Assembly (NCBI GenBank): GCA_013619125.1
Contig: JABXKS010000094.1
Location: 40,000 to 103,999 of the forward strand
Length of the DNA stretch: 64,000 nt
From: Clostridiales bacterium
Lineage (GTDB): Bacteria; Bacillota; Clostridia; Tissierellales; GPF-1
Reading direction: 5' to 3'
The position numbers and the translations under genes are program-made. The notes beneath the pieces are model-generated. The model searched no databases. It saw only the letters and a program-made list of their open reading frames with translations, and had not been told where the DNA came from. This document shows, piece after piece, positions 57,538-64,000 of the stretch (its first letter is position 1; the number at the start of each line of letters is the position of its first letter).

Positions 57538-58627
57538 ATGGAGTGTATTGGGAATTTCAATGGAAAGAATGCTGATTGCCCTCTTTATCTTTATTGGGTT
57601 TCGCATTATTATTCGATTTGGATTTCCACGGTATCAAAGACTGCTAGAGAAGATTTTCGCGAAGTTTCAACTAAAGACATTTGACCAGGTGAATCAAGCC
57701 TTTCGAAATCCTCTGAAATGGATTTTGAACCTTGTGAATCTCTATGTGGCGATTCGGATCGTGGTGGGAGCTCATTATCCGGCATGGGAAGGGGTTGTTC
57801 CAGATGGCCTAGACAAGACGTTTCGCGTTATTGGGATTATTATCGTCACCTATGCCTTGTATCAAGCAAGCAAGCTTTTGGAGCACCAGATTGAATCGGC
57901 TACGGCCAATCACATTCAGATGGAAGCGAAGGGGGCCGTCAATCGTATGATTGGCAAGGTATTGCAGGTGGTTATTTTGGTGATTTCCGCCAGCATTATT
58001 TTAAATGAGTTTGGCTATGAGTTGAATACCCTGGTAGCGGGGCTGGGGATCGGCTCTTTGGCCGTTGCCTTGGCGGCTCAGGATACCATCGCCAATTTTG
58101 TTGCAGGGACATTTATTATCTTCGATGGTCATTTTGATTTGGGCGATATAGTTCGTATCGGATCAGAAGAGGGGGTTGTCGAGGAGATCAAGCTGCGCAC
58201 AACCAGGATTCGTACCTTTGAAAAAGAAATGATTATTGTGCCAAATTCAACTATCGCAAATTCGCCTGTTTATAATTTTTCTCGTCGGAATCAACGGAGG
58301 GTGAAATATCAGCTGGGGGTTGTCTACGGAACGAAGGCAAGTACATTAAAGAAAATTCGCGCAGGAATGGAGGCGTTGATCCAAGCCCATCCTCAGGTAG
58401 ATGAAAACTCTGTGATGGTTCGATTTACTGAGTTTGGCGACTCTAGCTTGAACTTTCAAATCACCTTTTTTGCGGACTCTGCTGAGTACGGTATGTTGAT
58501 GGAAATCCGTGAAGCGGTGAACCTTGAGCTTCTGAGTTATCTGGAAAAAGAGGGCGTGGGGATTGCATTTCCTTCTCAAAGTATATATTTTGAAAATCCC
58601 TTGATTATTTCTGATGAAAAGCGGTAA
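57521..58627 (+). CDS. mscS: MscS-family small-conductance mechanosensitive channel
   Basis: This channel opens under membrane tension to release solutes. At 368 aa it has an N-terminal membrane segment (about 12-32), three to four further spans (about 65-195) and a cytoplasmic beta and alpha-beta part. The pore-lining helix reads NTLVAGLGIGSLAVALAAQD, followed by the MscS signature TIANFVAGTFIIFDGHFDLGD. The start is inside the EamA gene and follows GGAGGATGACAG. A role in osmotic release, possibly linked with export by its partner, is inferred. Confidence 0.93.
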   Translation: MKQVLEWSVLGISMERMLIALFIFIGFRIIIRFGFPRYQRLLEKIFAKFQLKTFDQVNQAFRNPLKWILNLVNLYVAIRIVVGAHYPAWEGVVPDGLDKTFRVIGIIIVTYALYQASKLLEHQIESATANHIQMEAKGAVNRMIGKVLQVVILVISASIILNEFGYELNTLVAGLGIGSLAVALAAQDTIANFVAGTFIIFDGHFDLGDIVRIGSEEGVVEEIKLRTTRIRTFEKEMIIVPNSTIANSPVYNFSRRNQRRVKYQLGVVYGTKASTLKKIRAGMEALIQAHPQVDENSVMVRFTEFGDSSLNFQITFFADSAEYGMLMEIREAVNLELLSYLEKEGVGIAFPSQSIYFENPLIISDEKR

Positions 58628-58630
58628 TAT
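58601..58630 (+). promoter_or_regulatory. promoter candidate for ferritin
   Basis: TTGATT at 58601-58606 and TAATAT at 58625-58630 are 18 nt apart, overlapping the end of the mscS gene. Confidence 0.45.
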
Positions 58631-58665
58631 ATGGTAGAGAGACATGAAAAGGAGGAAAACAAAAA

Positions 58666-59175
58666 ATGAAAATTTCACAAGAATTAATGGATGCAATGGT
58701 GGATCAAATGAACTATGAGTTGTTGTCTGAATTTGCGTATATTGCAATGGCATCACATCTGAAAAAAGATGGATTAGACGGATTCGCTAATTACTTTATG
58801 GTGCAGGCGGCGGAAGAACGATTCCACGCGATGAAGTTCTACAACTATATCAATGAGCAGGGCGGTCATGCAAAAATCGCAGCGATTCCTGAATCGATCA
58901 ACTCATACGATTCCGTATTGGCGATAGTTGAAGAAGCCTTGGAGCATGAAAGACGCGTAACGGCACGGATCTATAACCTGATGGATATTGCGACAAAGGA
59001 TCGTGAATATGCAACGATCAGCTTCTTGAACTGGTATGTGGACGAGCAAGTGGAAGAGGAAGACAATATGCAAAGTATGATTGATAAACTCAACCGCATT
59101 GGAGAAAATAAGGCTGCGTTTTATCATTATGACGAGCAATTGGCAGCCCGTGTTTTCACACCGCCAGTAAAATAA
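58666..59175 (+). CDS. ftn: ferritin
   Basis: Ferritin stores iron as ferric mineral in a 24-subunit shell. It is 169 aa. The full di-iron ferroxidase set can be placed: E18, E51, H54, E95, Q128 and E131, each one position after the E. coli FtnA residues. This is the non-haem FtnA type. The ATG follows GAAAAGGAGG. It is followed by a perfect palindromic terminator shared with the convergent gene. No Fur box was looked for beyond the promoter. Confidence 0.95.
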   Translation: MKISQELMDAMVDQMNYELLSEFAYIAMASHLKKDGLDGFANYFMVQAAEERFHAMKFYNYINEQGGHAKIAAIPESINSYDSVLAIVEEALEHERRVTARIYNLMDIATKDREYATISFLNWYVDEQVEEEDNMQSMIDKLNRIGENKAAFYHYDEQLAARVFTPPVK

Positions 59176-59183
59176 AAAAATTG

Positions 59184-59224
59184 AAAGCCATGATTGGAAA
59201 ATTTTCCAATCATGGCTTTTTTTT
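59184..59224. terminator. bidirectional terminator between ferritin and zinc-ribbon gene
   Basis: A perfect 36-nt palindrome (59184-59219, AAAGCCATGATTGGAAAA and its complement) has a T run on its right and an A run on its left, serving the ferritin gene on + and the convergent gene on -. Confidence 0.92.
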
Positions 59225-59516
59225 ATTGGATTCGTTTTTCTTCAGATTCAATGGGAACGAACCAGGTGAGATAGGGAGCGAAAGCAACAAGAATGCCCAT
59301 CCAGATAAAGAAACTATAGGGTGGTATGGCAGGAATCAAGTATCTCAAAATGAGAGGCAAGGGAATCAGAACAGCCAATACAACCCGGGAAATCAGGGAT
59401 TGGCGATATTGTTGACGACATTTTGAACAACGAAGACTGTTGCTTTTCATCCAGATTTCGCGGCTTCGGTCCTTCCATGAAAAGCGAGTCTGACAGGTGC
59501 TGCAAGTAGTAATCAT
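59223..59516 (-). CDS. small zinc-ribbon membrane protein (CxxC-20-CxxC type)
   Basis: A 97-aa protein. The N-terminal half has two Cys pairs, CSTC at residues 5-8 and CSKC at about 30-33, about 20 residues apart, followed by two hydrophobic segments (about 44-65 and 70-90). It resembles the small CxxC_20_CxxC family of Bacillota, whose function is unknown. The start has an AAGGAGG site and a possible promoter (TAGACA, 18 nt, CATACT) on the minus strand at about 59540-59575. It lies downstream of the Mrp-like operon on the same strand. Confidence 0.75.
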   Translation of the reverse strand: MITTCSTCQTRFSWKDRSREIWMKSNSLRCSKCRQQYRQSLISRVVLAVLIPLPLILRYLIPAIPPYSFFIWMGILVAFAPYLTWFVPIESEEKRIQ

Positions 59517-59579
59517 AGGGTCCTCCTTAAGCTAATAGCTTTAGTATGGCATAGGATTCGCTATTTTGTCTAGAGGCGT

Positions 59580-61175
59580 TTACAGTAGATCAGCCGCTGC
59601 AATCATCAGAAGCAGAAAGAAGAGCATTAATCCATTGGATACGCCAAAGCCGATTTGAAAATGACGAATGCTTCGTATCAGTTTTGGTTCGTTCCGCATC
59701 AACCAGCGAACCAGAGCTACCCCCATGATGCCCTGTACGACATACAACAGAAACTTTTCGGGTGTGAAGAGGGAAATATGCGGCAGATGAAGACCGAAAC
59801 CCGCCCACAGCGGTTCGTAGATCCAAGGAATTGCCAGACACGCAAAACTTAAAGAACCGATGGCGATCCATTGACCCAAATTGATCTGTCGACGATCCGG
59901 CAAGGCGGGACCAAAGAAAATCTGCGCAATTTTGATAAACGAGGTCATGGTGCCTAGATTGATGACTTGATAGAGGAATCGTATCCAACCGGATTTCTCG
60001 GCCAATCCATAGGTGAAGAGGCTCTTGGAGATATATCCATTGGTGAGAAAACCGCCGGTGATGGCAATCATGGCGATCATCATGGCTAGAGAGACAAAGG
60101 GCATGGTATGAAAAACGCCGCGAATCTCTGTCACCCTTCGTTTTTGATAGTGGTGAATAATAATTCCGGCACAGAGGAAGAGGAGCGCCTTAAAAAGCGC
60201 ATGATTGATCAAATGGGTAATGCCACCTAGATAGAGCAGGGTATTCGGTTGGCTGAGGCCCATCACGATCAAGCCGATCTGTGAAACCGTATGATAGGCA
60301 AGGATCTGTTTGAGATCCTTTTGACTCAGGGCGAAGAGGACACCGCTCAAGGCAGAGAATAATCCGAGTAGAAAGAAAAATTCATTCATAAAATCGAAGG
60401 CGAAGAGGGTTCGGATGCGCAAAAATGCGTAGAGACCACTCTTGACCAAAAGTCCCGATAGAAGTGCCGAGACTGCGCTCGGCGCGGCGCTATGGGCTTT
60501 TGGCAGCCAATTGTAAACAGGGAAGACAGCTGATTTCACACCGACCGCAACCAGGAAAAACAAAAAAGAGAATCGGATCAAGGGAGAATGCGGAACGAGA
60601 GCCAGACGCTCTGCCAACAGGCTCATATTTAATGTACCCATGGAAGAATATAAGAAGATGAAGCCCAGTTGATAGAAGAGCATGCCGACGGAGTTGAACA
60701 AGAGATAGTAAACCCCGCTCTTGATGGCGTACCCATCTTTTTCATAAATAATTAGAATCGTGGAGAGGATGGTGGTGATATCGATAAAGATAAAAAAATT
60801 GAACAGATCATTGCTTTGTAAAAGACCCATAAAGGTGCCTTCCAAGAAGAGGAAAAAGAAGAGAAATTTATAATCTTCTTTTCGAGAGGACCAGATATAG
60901 GCGAGAAGAACCCACCAAAACAGCAGAGTGAGCCAAAGAAAGCTAAGGGATAAAGAATCGTTTCTCAGGCCGATTCCAATGATTTTATTCCACGGGCCAA
61001 CAACGATATCGTGGGTCCCTGTCAGTTGAACAAAGCGGGTGTAAAAAAACAAGACAATGCTCAAAAAGCCCTGACATAGAAATCCCAGAGCGCTGATCCA
61101 TGGACGATGGATCAAATAAATCAACAATGCAGTTATAAGTGGCAAAAAGATTAAGAGCAAGGGCATGGCATTCAT
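59580..61175 (-). CDS. mrpD: Mrp/Mbh antiporter subunit D (MrpD/MbhH type)
   Basis: This 531-aa protein has about 14 hydrophobic segments and belongs to the family of complex I-like ion-pumping subunits (MrpD, NuoM, MbhH). The key TM7 Lys can be seen in VGVKSAVFPVYNWLP (K214) and a later one in LLVKSGLYAFLR (K245). The TM5 site DLFNFFIFIDITT has Asp132 where relatives have Glu. It starts at the ATG after AAGGACTGATTCG, 4 nt past the mrpC stop. It is the last gene of an eight-gene operon and somewhat longer at the C terminus than usual. Confidence 0.92.
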   Translation of the reverse strand: MNAMPLLLIFLPLITALLIYLIHRPWISALGFLCQGFLSIVLFFYTRFVQLTGTHDIVVGPWNKIIGIGLRNDSLSLSFLWLTLLFWWVLLAYIWSSRKEDYKFLFFFLFLEGTFMGLLQSNDLFNFFIFIDITTILSTILIIYEKDGYAIKSGVYYLLFNSVGMLFYQLGFIFLYSSMGTLNMSLLAERLALVPHSPLIRFSFLFFLVAVGVKSAVFPVYNWLPKAHSAAPSAVSALLSGLLVKSGLYAFLRIRTLFAFDFMNEFFFLLGLFSALSGVLFALSQKDLKQILAYHTVSQIGLIVMGLSQPNTLLYLGGITHLINHALFKALLFLCAGIIIHHYQKRRVTEIRGVFHTMPFVSLAMMIAMIAITGGFLTNGYISKSLFTYGLAEKSGWIRFLYQVINLGTMTSFIKIAQIFFGPALPDRRQINLGQWIAIGSLSFACLAIPWIYEPLWAGFGLHLPHISLFTPEKFLLYVVQGIMGVALVRWLMRNEPKLIRSIRHFQIGFGVSNGLMLFFLLLMIAAADLL

Positions 61176-61179
61176 CGAA

Positions 61180-61515
61180 TCAGTCCTTATGCATAAATTT
61201 TTTCCATGTCAATGTTCCATAATGGTGATAGATTTTGATACTGAACATCAGCGCGAGACTGGTAATAGAAGCGCCGATGACGATGTCTGTGATCATCAAG
61301 GCCTGCGGGTAGGGATCTACCCATAGACCGGTGGTTCCGTGCCCTAGGATCGGCGGCGACGCGTTGGGCGCGTAGGCCAGTTGAAAAAAGAGAAGCAAAA
61401 GGGCAGTCTGCGCGATAATCAGGTTGAAGATTGATTTAATCACGGTCTTTCCGACACAGAGTCCGTAAAATCCGATGCAGAATAAAAGAAAGATTAGCAA
61501 TAACGATAGCTTCAT
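61180..61515 (-). CDS. mrpC: Mrp antiporter subunit C (NuoK-like)
   Basis: A 111-aa, three-span protein of the MrpC/NuoK/MbhG family. The N-terminal segment has CIGFYGLCVGKTVIKSIFNL, and the region GLWVDPYPQALMITDIVIG is typical of MrpC. The start overlaps mrpB by 4 nt (ATGA) and follows GAGGAGGGTCAAGG. It is needed in Mrp complexes for sodium or proton exchange. Confidence 0.93.
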   Translation of the reverse strand: MKLSLLLIFLLFCIGFYGLCVGKTVIKSIFNLIIAQTALLLLFFQLAYAPNASPPILGHGTTGLWVDPYPQALMITDIVIGASITSLALMFSIKIYHHYGTLTWKKFMHKD

Positions 61516-61919
61516 CCTTGACCCTCCTCAAGGAAGGTTTCTACGATGGCGGTTAGACCCAAGGCAACCTTCAGACTGATCAAGACATTCAAGAGGAGGA
61601 AAAAGATCCTGCGGGTTTCTGCGGGAAACTCCGGAGACAGAAAGTTTGTAAAGGGTTCCCCACGGGTGATGACGGAAAGAGCACCCGTCAACAGGATGGC
61701 AAGAAAGAAGAGTTTTTCACGGCGCAGGAGGCGATTTAAATCAACCCGACGTTCGTCGTCGATAAAATAGGTCAATAAAAACCCCGTGGAAAGGATGGCA
61801 CCTCCTTGAAAGCCGCCACCCGGCGACAGATCACCATGGAGGATGATATAAAACCCATAAAGAAAGACAAAGGGCAACATAATTCGACTGATGGTAACAA
61901 CAAGAATGGATTGTTTCAT
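61512..61919 (-). CDS. mrpB: Mrp antiporter subunit B
   Basis: From the ATG at 61919 (after AAAGGAGGTCGAA) it is 135 aa; a TTG at 61937 is in frame but overlaps the site. It has four hydrophobic segments and the MrpB signature HGDLSPGGGFQGGAILSTGF near residue 28. It resembles MnhB/MbhF. It stands alone rather than being fused with an MrpA, since MrpA is not present in the operon as a single gene. Confidence 0.93.
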   Translation of the reverse strand: MKQSILVVTISRIMLPFVFLYGFYIILHGDLSPGGGFQGGAILSTGFLLTYFIDDERRVDLNRLLRREKLFFLAILLTGALSVITRGEPFTNFLSPEFPAETRRIFFLLLNVLISLKVALGLTAIVETFLEEGQG

Positions 61920-61993
61920 TTCGACCTCCTTTCTCAATAAGTCGAGTACACAATAGTTTCACCAAAAAAAAGTTGAGTGGATAACCAGTTGAG

Positions 61994-62269
61994 TCAAATG
62001 ACATCTTCGTCTGATTTTGCCATAAAGACAATGCCGGCTACAGTAATCAAAAGAATGCCGGCTTCAAAGAGGGAGTCAAAAAGACGATAGTCGAGATAAA
62101 TGGCAGAGACAAGATTTTTGGCTCCGGTTTCCGCATAGCCTCGTATCATGATATAGTCCTTTGCGCTTTCAAATTGCGGCGTGGTCAGTTCCGGGATCAG
62201 TTGAGCGAAGCGAACAAAGAGGATCGCCAGGCCAAAGGGAACCAGAATTGCAACTAATCGTTTAGACAA
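61994..62269 (-). CDS. mbhE: MbhE-like subunit (MrpA C-terminal equivalent)
   Basis: A 91-aa protein from a TTG at 62269, chosen because AAGAAGG lies 9 nt upstream; the GTG at 62278 touches the site. It has an N-terminal span and a C-terminal span, with DYRLFDSLFEAGILLITVAGIVF matching the end part of MrpA as found separately in MbhE of archaeal membrane-bound hydrogenases. It overlaps the preceding gene by 8 nt, and is 74 nt before mrpB. Confidence 0.8.
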   Translation of the reverse strand: MSKRLVAILVPFGLAILFVRFAQLIPELTTPQFESAKDYIMIRGYAETGAKNLVSAIYLDYRLFDSLFEAGILLITVAGIVFMAKSDEDVI

Positions 62270-62807
62270 TGAATTCACCTTCTTTAATTTCTTTCATCTC
62301 AAAGTGATCATAGGATTGGATCCGGGATTCCAGTCGATTCATCATCAGGCTGGTGGTGACCCCGGTAAAGGTGCAGATGTCGTATTCGTGGGATTCGATG
62401 ATCAGGTCGATATTTCGCTTTCGAAAAACCTTGAAGTCCACATCGTCGAGGGCCAAGTCTGAGACCAAAACCAATTGAAGCCGATACCGGTCGCAAAACT
62501 CTTGAAGCAAGGTCAAGGCTTCCAGCTCCATGGTGCAGTTTTGCGGCAAAAGGTTGAGAACCACAAAACTTCTGTGTTTTGAGATGGAAATGATAAAAAT
62601 TAAGGGCAGGATCGCACTTCCCACGGCCACCTCGGCCAGGGAGACATCAGGTGCCTGATACAAAACGTAACAAAAAGCCGCCATCAGGGAAAAACCTGAC
62701 AATAGGAATACGTCAGTCAAATGATTGTTCGTGAGATTGACAGCAATCGCCAGGGCAATTAGAATGCCAATAAAAATGGGGAGCATTATCTCTTCCATAA
62801 ACATCAT
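62262..62807 (-). CDS. mbhD: MbhD-like subunit with C-terminal cytoplasmic extension
   Basis: From the ATG at 62807 (after AGAGAGGACACCATT) it is 181 aa. The first ~85 residues have three hydrophobic segments with LYQAPDVSLAEVAVGSAILP, the DUF4040/MbhD motif equivalent to an MrpA internal part. After residue ~90 a soluble region follows: VVLNLLPQNCTMELEALTLL, then VLVSDLALDDVDFKVFRKRN and FTGVTTSLMMNRLESRIQSY. That is about 90 residues more than the short archaeal MbhD. Its function is not recognised. It overlaps mrpG by 4 nt. Confidence 0.8.
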   Translation of the reverse strand: MMFMEEIMLPIFIGILIALAIAVNLTNNHLTDVFLLSGFSLMAAFCYVLYQAPDVSLAEVAVGSAILPLIFIISISKHRSFVVLNLLPQNCTMELEALTLLQEFCDRYRLQLVLVSDLALDDVDFKVFRKRNIDLIIESHEYDICTFTGVTTSLMMNRLESRIQSYDHFEMKEIKEGEFIV

Positions 62808-63103
62808 AATGGTGTCCTCTCTGAATCCTCGAAGGGAACGCCGTGAAGCCATGCGACCCGCGCAATCATATGGGTGTTGATCGGATTGGTGATCATCAAA
62901 AAGACGATTAGAATGATCAGTTTGACCGAAGAGGCGTCAAAACCCTGATAGAAGATCAATCCAATAATGATGGTAAGGGTGGCAACGGTATCCACTTTGG
63001 AAATCAAAAGTATTTTAGTGAAGATATTGCGGTATCGAATGATTCCAAAAATGCTGAACCCAATAAAGAGGCATCCGATCACCAGCAGCGTACTTGCAAT
63101 CAT
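62804..63103 (-). CDS. mrpG: Mrp antiporter subunit G
   Basis: From the ATG at 63103 (after GAGGAGGGCGAACCAA) it is 99 aa with three spans. The motif FGIIRYRNIFTKILLISKVDTVAT and NPINTHMIARVAW are characteristic of MrpG/MnhG/MbhC. It overlaps mrpF by 4 nt. An earlier in-frame start at 63136 would sit inside mrpF and is rejected. Confidence 0.92.
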   Translation of the reverse strand: MIASTLLVIGCLFIGFSIFGIIRYRNIFTKILLISKVDTVATLTIIIGLIFYQGFDASSVKLIILIVFLMITNPINTHMIARVAWLHGVPFEDSERTPL

Positions 63104-63360
63104 TTGGTTCGCCCTCCTCTCAATAAAAATCGACAAATCAAGGTGATGCCAATAAAACTAATCATTGCATAGGCAATGACAAGGTCCAAAAGAAAAGCTC
63201 GGTTGGTGACAACGGAATAGACTGTCAGCAGAATAACGGATTTCGCCATAAAAAGATTCAGTGCCAACAGGCGCTCCCAAACCGAGGGGCCGCGGATCAA
63301 CAGAATAGCGGAAAACACTATGGCACCTACAAGAAAGGCCATGGTCAGGGTTTCAATCAT
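63100..63360 (-). CDS. mrpF: Mrp antiporter subunit F
   Basis: From the ATG at 63360 (after AAAGGAGACTCCAAC) it is 86 aa with three spans. It shows RGPSVWERLLALNLFMAKSV and LLDLVIAYAMISFIG, characteristic of MrpF/MnhF/MbhB. It overlaps mrpE by 8 nt. In Bacillus MrpF has been linked to bile acid or choline efflux as well as antiport. Confidence 0.92.
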   Translation of the reverse strand: MIETLTMAFLVGAIVFSAILLIRGPSVWERLLALNLFMAKSVILLTVYSVVTNRAFLLDLVIAYAMISFIGITLICRFLLRGGRTK

Positions 63361-63865
63361 GTTGGAGTCTCCTTTCAATGGGAAGAACCAAGGGTTCCAG
63401 TTCCGTTTGAATGGTTTTGATTACCTGTGCCTTTGTTTCTTCATTGTCATGGATGGTCAAGACATAGAGGGTTGTATCCTGGATGTCTAGGGTGATGGTC
63501 CCTGGCGTCAAGGTAATTGCGTTGGCGATTAGGGTTTGAACCAATGGCGTTTTAGCTTGCAGGGGAACTTCAACGACACCGGGGTGCGCGTTGTGTTTTA
63601 GAATGGTCGCAATCACCGTAAAGGCAGAACGATAGATATTTCGAAGCAAGACCCAAATGTATTTGGGCATGCAGATCAGCAATTGTGAGGCATGGTACCT
63701 GGAATAGTGGGAAGAGGAAACCCAAGATCGGGAGAATAGAAGAACAAAACCGATGGCCAGCAAACCTTGCATGACCATAAGGGGTTCCAAGGAAGGAACC
63801 AGAAGGAACCAAAATATAAGTAAGGGCAGAACGGAGAGCAGATTGGATCGAATTTTTCGTTTCAT
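63353..63865 (-). CDS. mrpE: Mrp antiporter subunit E
   Basis: From the ATG at 63865 (after GTGGAGGTTGTCCGT) it is 170 aa. It has two or three N-terminal spans, then a cytoplasmic domain with MPKYIWVLLRNIYRSAFTV and ANAITLTPGTITLDIQDTTL, the MrpE/MnhE/MbhA signature. It is the first gene of the operon mrpE-F-G-mbhD-mbhE-mrpB-C-D; all neighbours overlap or nearly abut. The promoter lies just upstream on the minus strand. Confidence 0.93.
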   Translation of the reverse strand: MKRKIRSNLLSVLPLLIFWFLLVPSLEPLMVMQGLLAIGFVLLFSRSWVSSSHYSRYHASQLLICMPKYIWVLLRNIYRSAFTVIATILKHNAHPGVVEVPLQAKTPLVQTLIANAITLTPGTITLDIQDTTLYVLTIHDNEETKAQVIKTIQTELEPLVLPIERRLQHD

Positions 63866-63888
63866 ACGGACAACCTCCACTTGTTCCT

Positions 63889-63919
63889 ATTATACCGTAA
63901 AATCGTCAGAAGATTGCAA
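63889..63919 (-). promoter_or_regulatory. promoter for the Mrp-like operon
   Basis: On the minus strand TATAAT lies at 63894-63889 and a TTGCAA at 63919-63914. The spacing of 19 nt is long, so the -35 is uncertain. The remaining sequence to 64000 is A+T-rich and holds no feature I can support. Confidence 0.5.
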
Positions 63920-64000
63920 AGAATTGGAAAAAGCCAATTTGTAATCTTTTTCAAATTATAATCATTTTAATCTTGAAAATATTGGTTGATCTTGATATAC

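Noticed and set aside
1..64000. CRISPR arrays, insertion sequences, prophage or integrase genes
   Set aside because: None seen. The only direct tandem repeat is the two-copy element at 15117-15330, which lacks the repeat-spacer form, and the only large repeat is the tuf pair.
63920..64000. Possible promoter or gene at the right edge
   Set aside because: A+T-rich sequence with TTG and TATA-like words but no convincing pair of boxes and no open frame with a ribosome binding site.

Overview
The window reads as one continuous core-genome segment of a low-to-moderate G+C Gram-positive bacterium, most likely a Clostridia-class member of the Bacillota. Supporting signs are strong AGGAGG ribosome binding sites, two T-box leaders, L10-type and L13-type leaders, the sporulation-type sigma factor SigH, Mini-III RNase, the NYN endonuclease Rae1, an L7Ae-like protein between rpoC and rpsL, zinc-type S14/L33/L36 and a zinc-lid adenylate kinase. 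I cannot name the genus.

Layout, left to right. 1-11244 (+): the end of an ECF transporter S component, coaX, dusB, greA-lysS, thpR-secA-prfB (prfB with a programmed +1 frameshift), ispF, and a NatAB-type ABC exporter. 11241-19767 (+): T-box-proS, gltX, T-box-cysE-cysS-mrnC-rlmB-rae1, then sigH. 19775-56194 (+): the transcription and translation supercluster, in order tRNA-Thr-tuf, rpmG-secE-nusG-rplK-rplA, L10 leader-rplJ-rplL, rpoB-rpoC, L7Ae-like-rpsL-rpsG-fusA-tuf, a long leader, then rpsJ to secY-adk-map-KOW-infA-rpmJ-rpsM-rpsK-rpoA-rplQ, ecfA1-ecfA2-ecfT-truA, and L13 leader-rplM-rpsI. 56195-59219 (+): a candidate pseudoknotted non-coding RNA, an attenuator-like leader, an EamA transporter, an MscS channel and a ferritin. 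59223-63865 (-): a zinc-ribbon membrane protein and an eight-gene Mrp/Mbh-type ion-transport operon (E-F-G-MbhD-MbhE-B-C-D).

The genes work together mainly as gene-expression machinery: RNA polymerase subunits, ribosomal proteins, elongation and initiation factors, four tRNA synthetases, Sec translocation, and tRNA/rRNA modification. Amino-acid supply appears to be sensed by the T-boxes on proS and on the cysteine operon. The ECF A1A2T module can energise S components such as the partial one at the left edge. The Mrp-like operon and NatAB both suggest active sodium handling.

The least ordinary parts are non-coding: a 195-nt RNA closed by its own terminal stem at 56212-56406, a terminator/antiterminator leader before the EamA gene, a long structured leader before rpsJ, and a tandem duplication of a hairpin element before cysE. 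On the protein side the stand-outs are the Mrp/Mbh operon without a full MrpA or a hydrogenase, an Asp in place of the usual TM5 Glu in its MrpD, and an Asn at the rifampicin-contact His position of RpoB. All functions are inferred from sequence reading alone.
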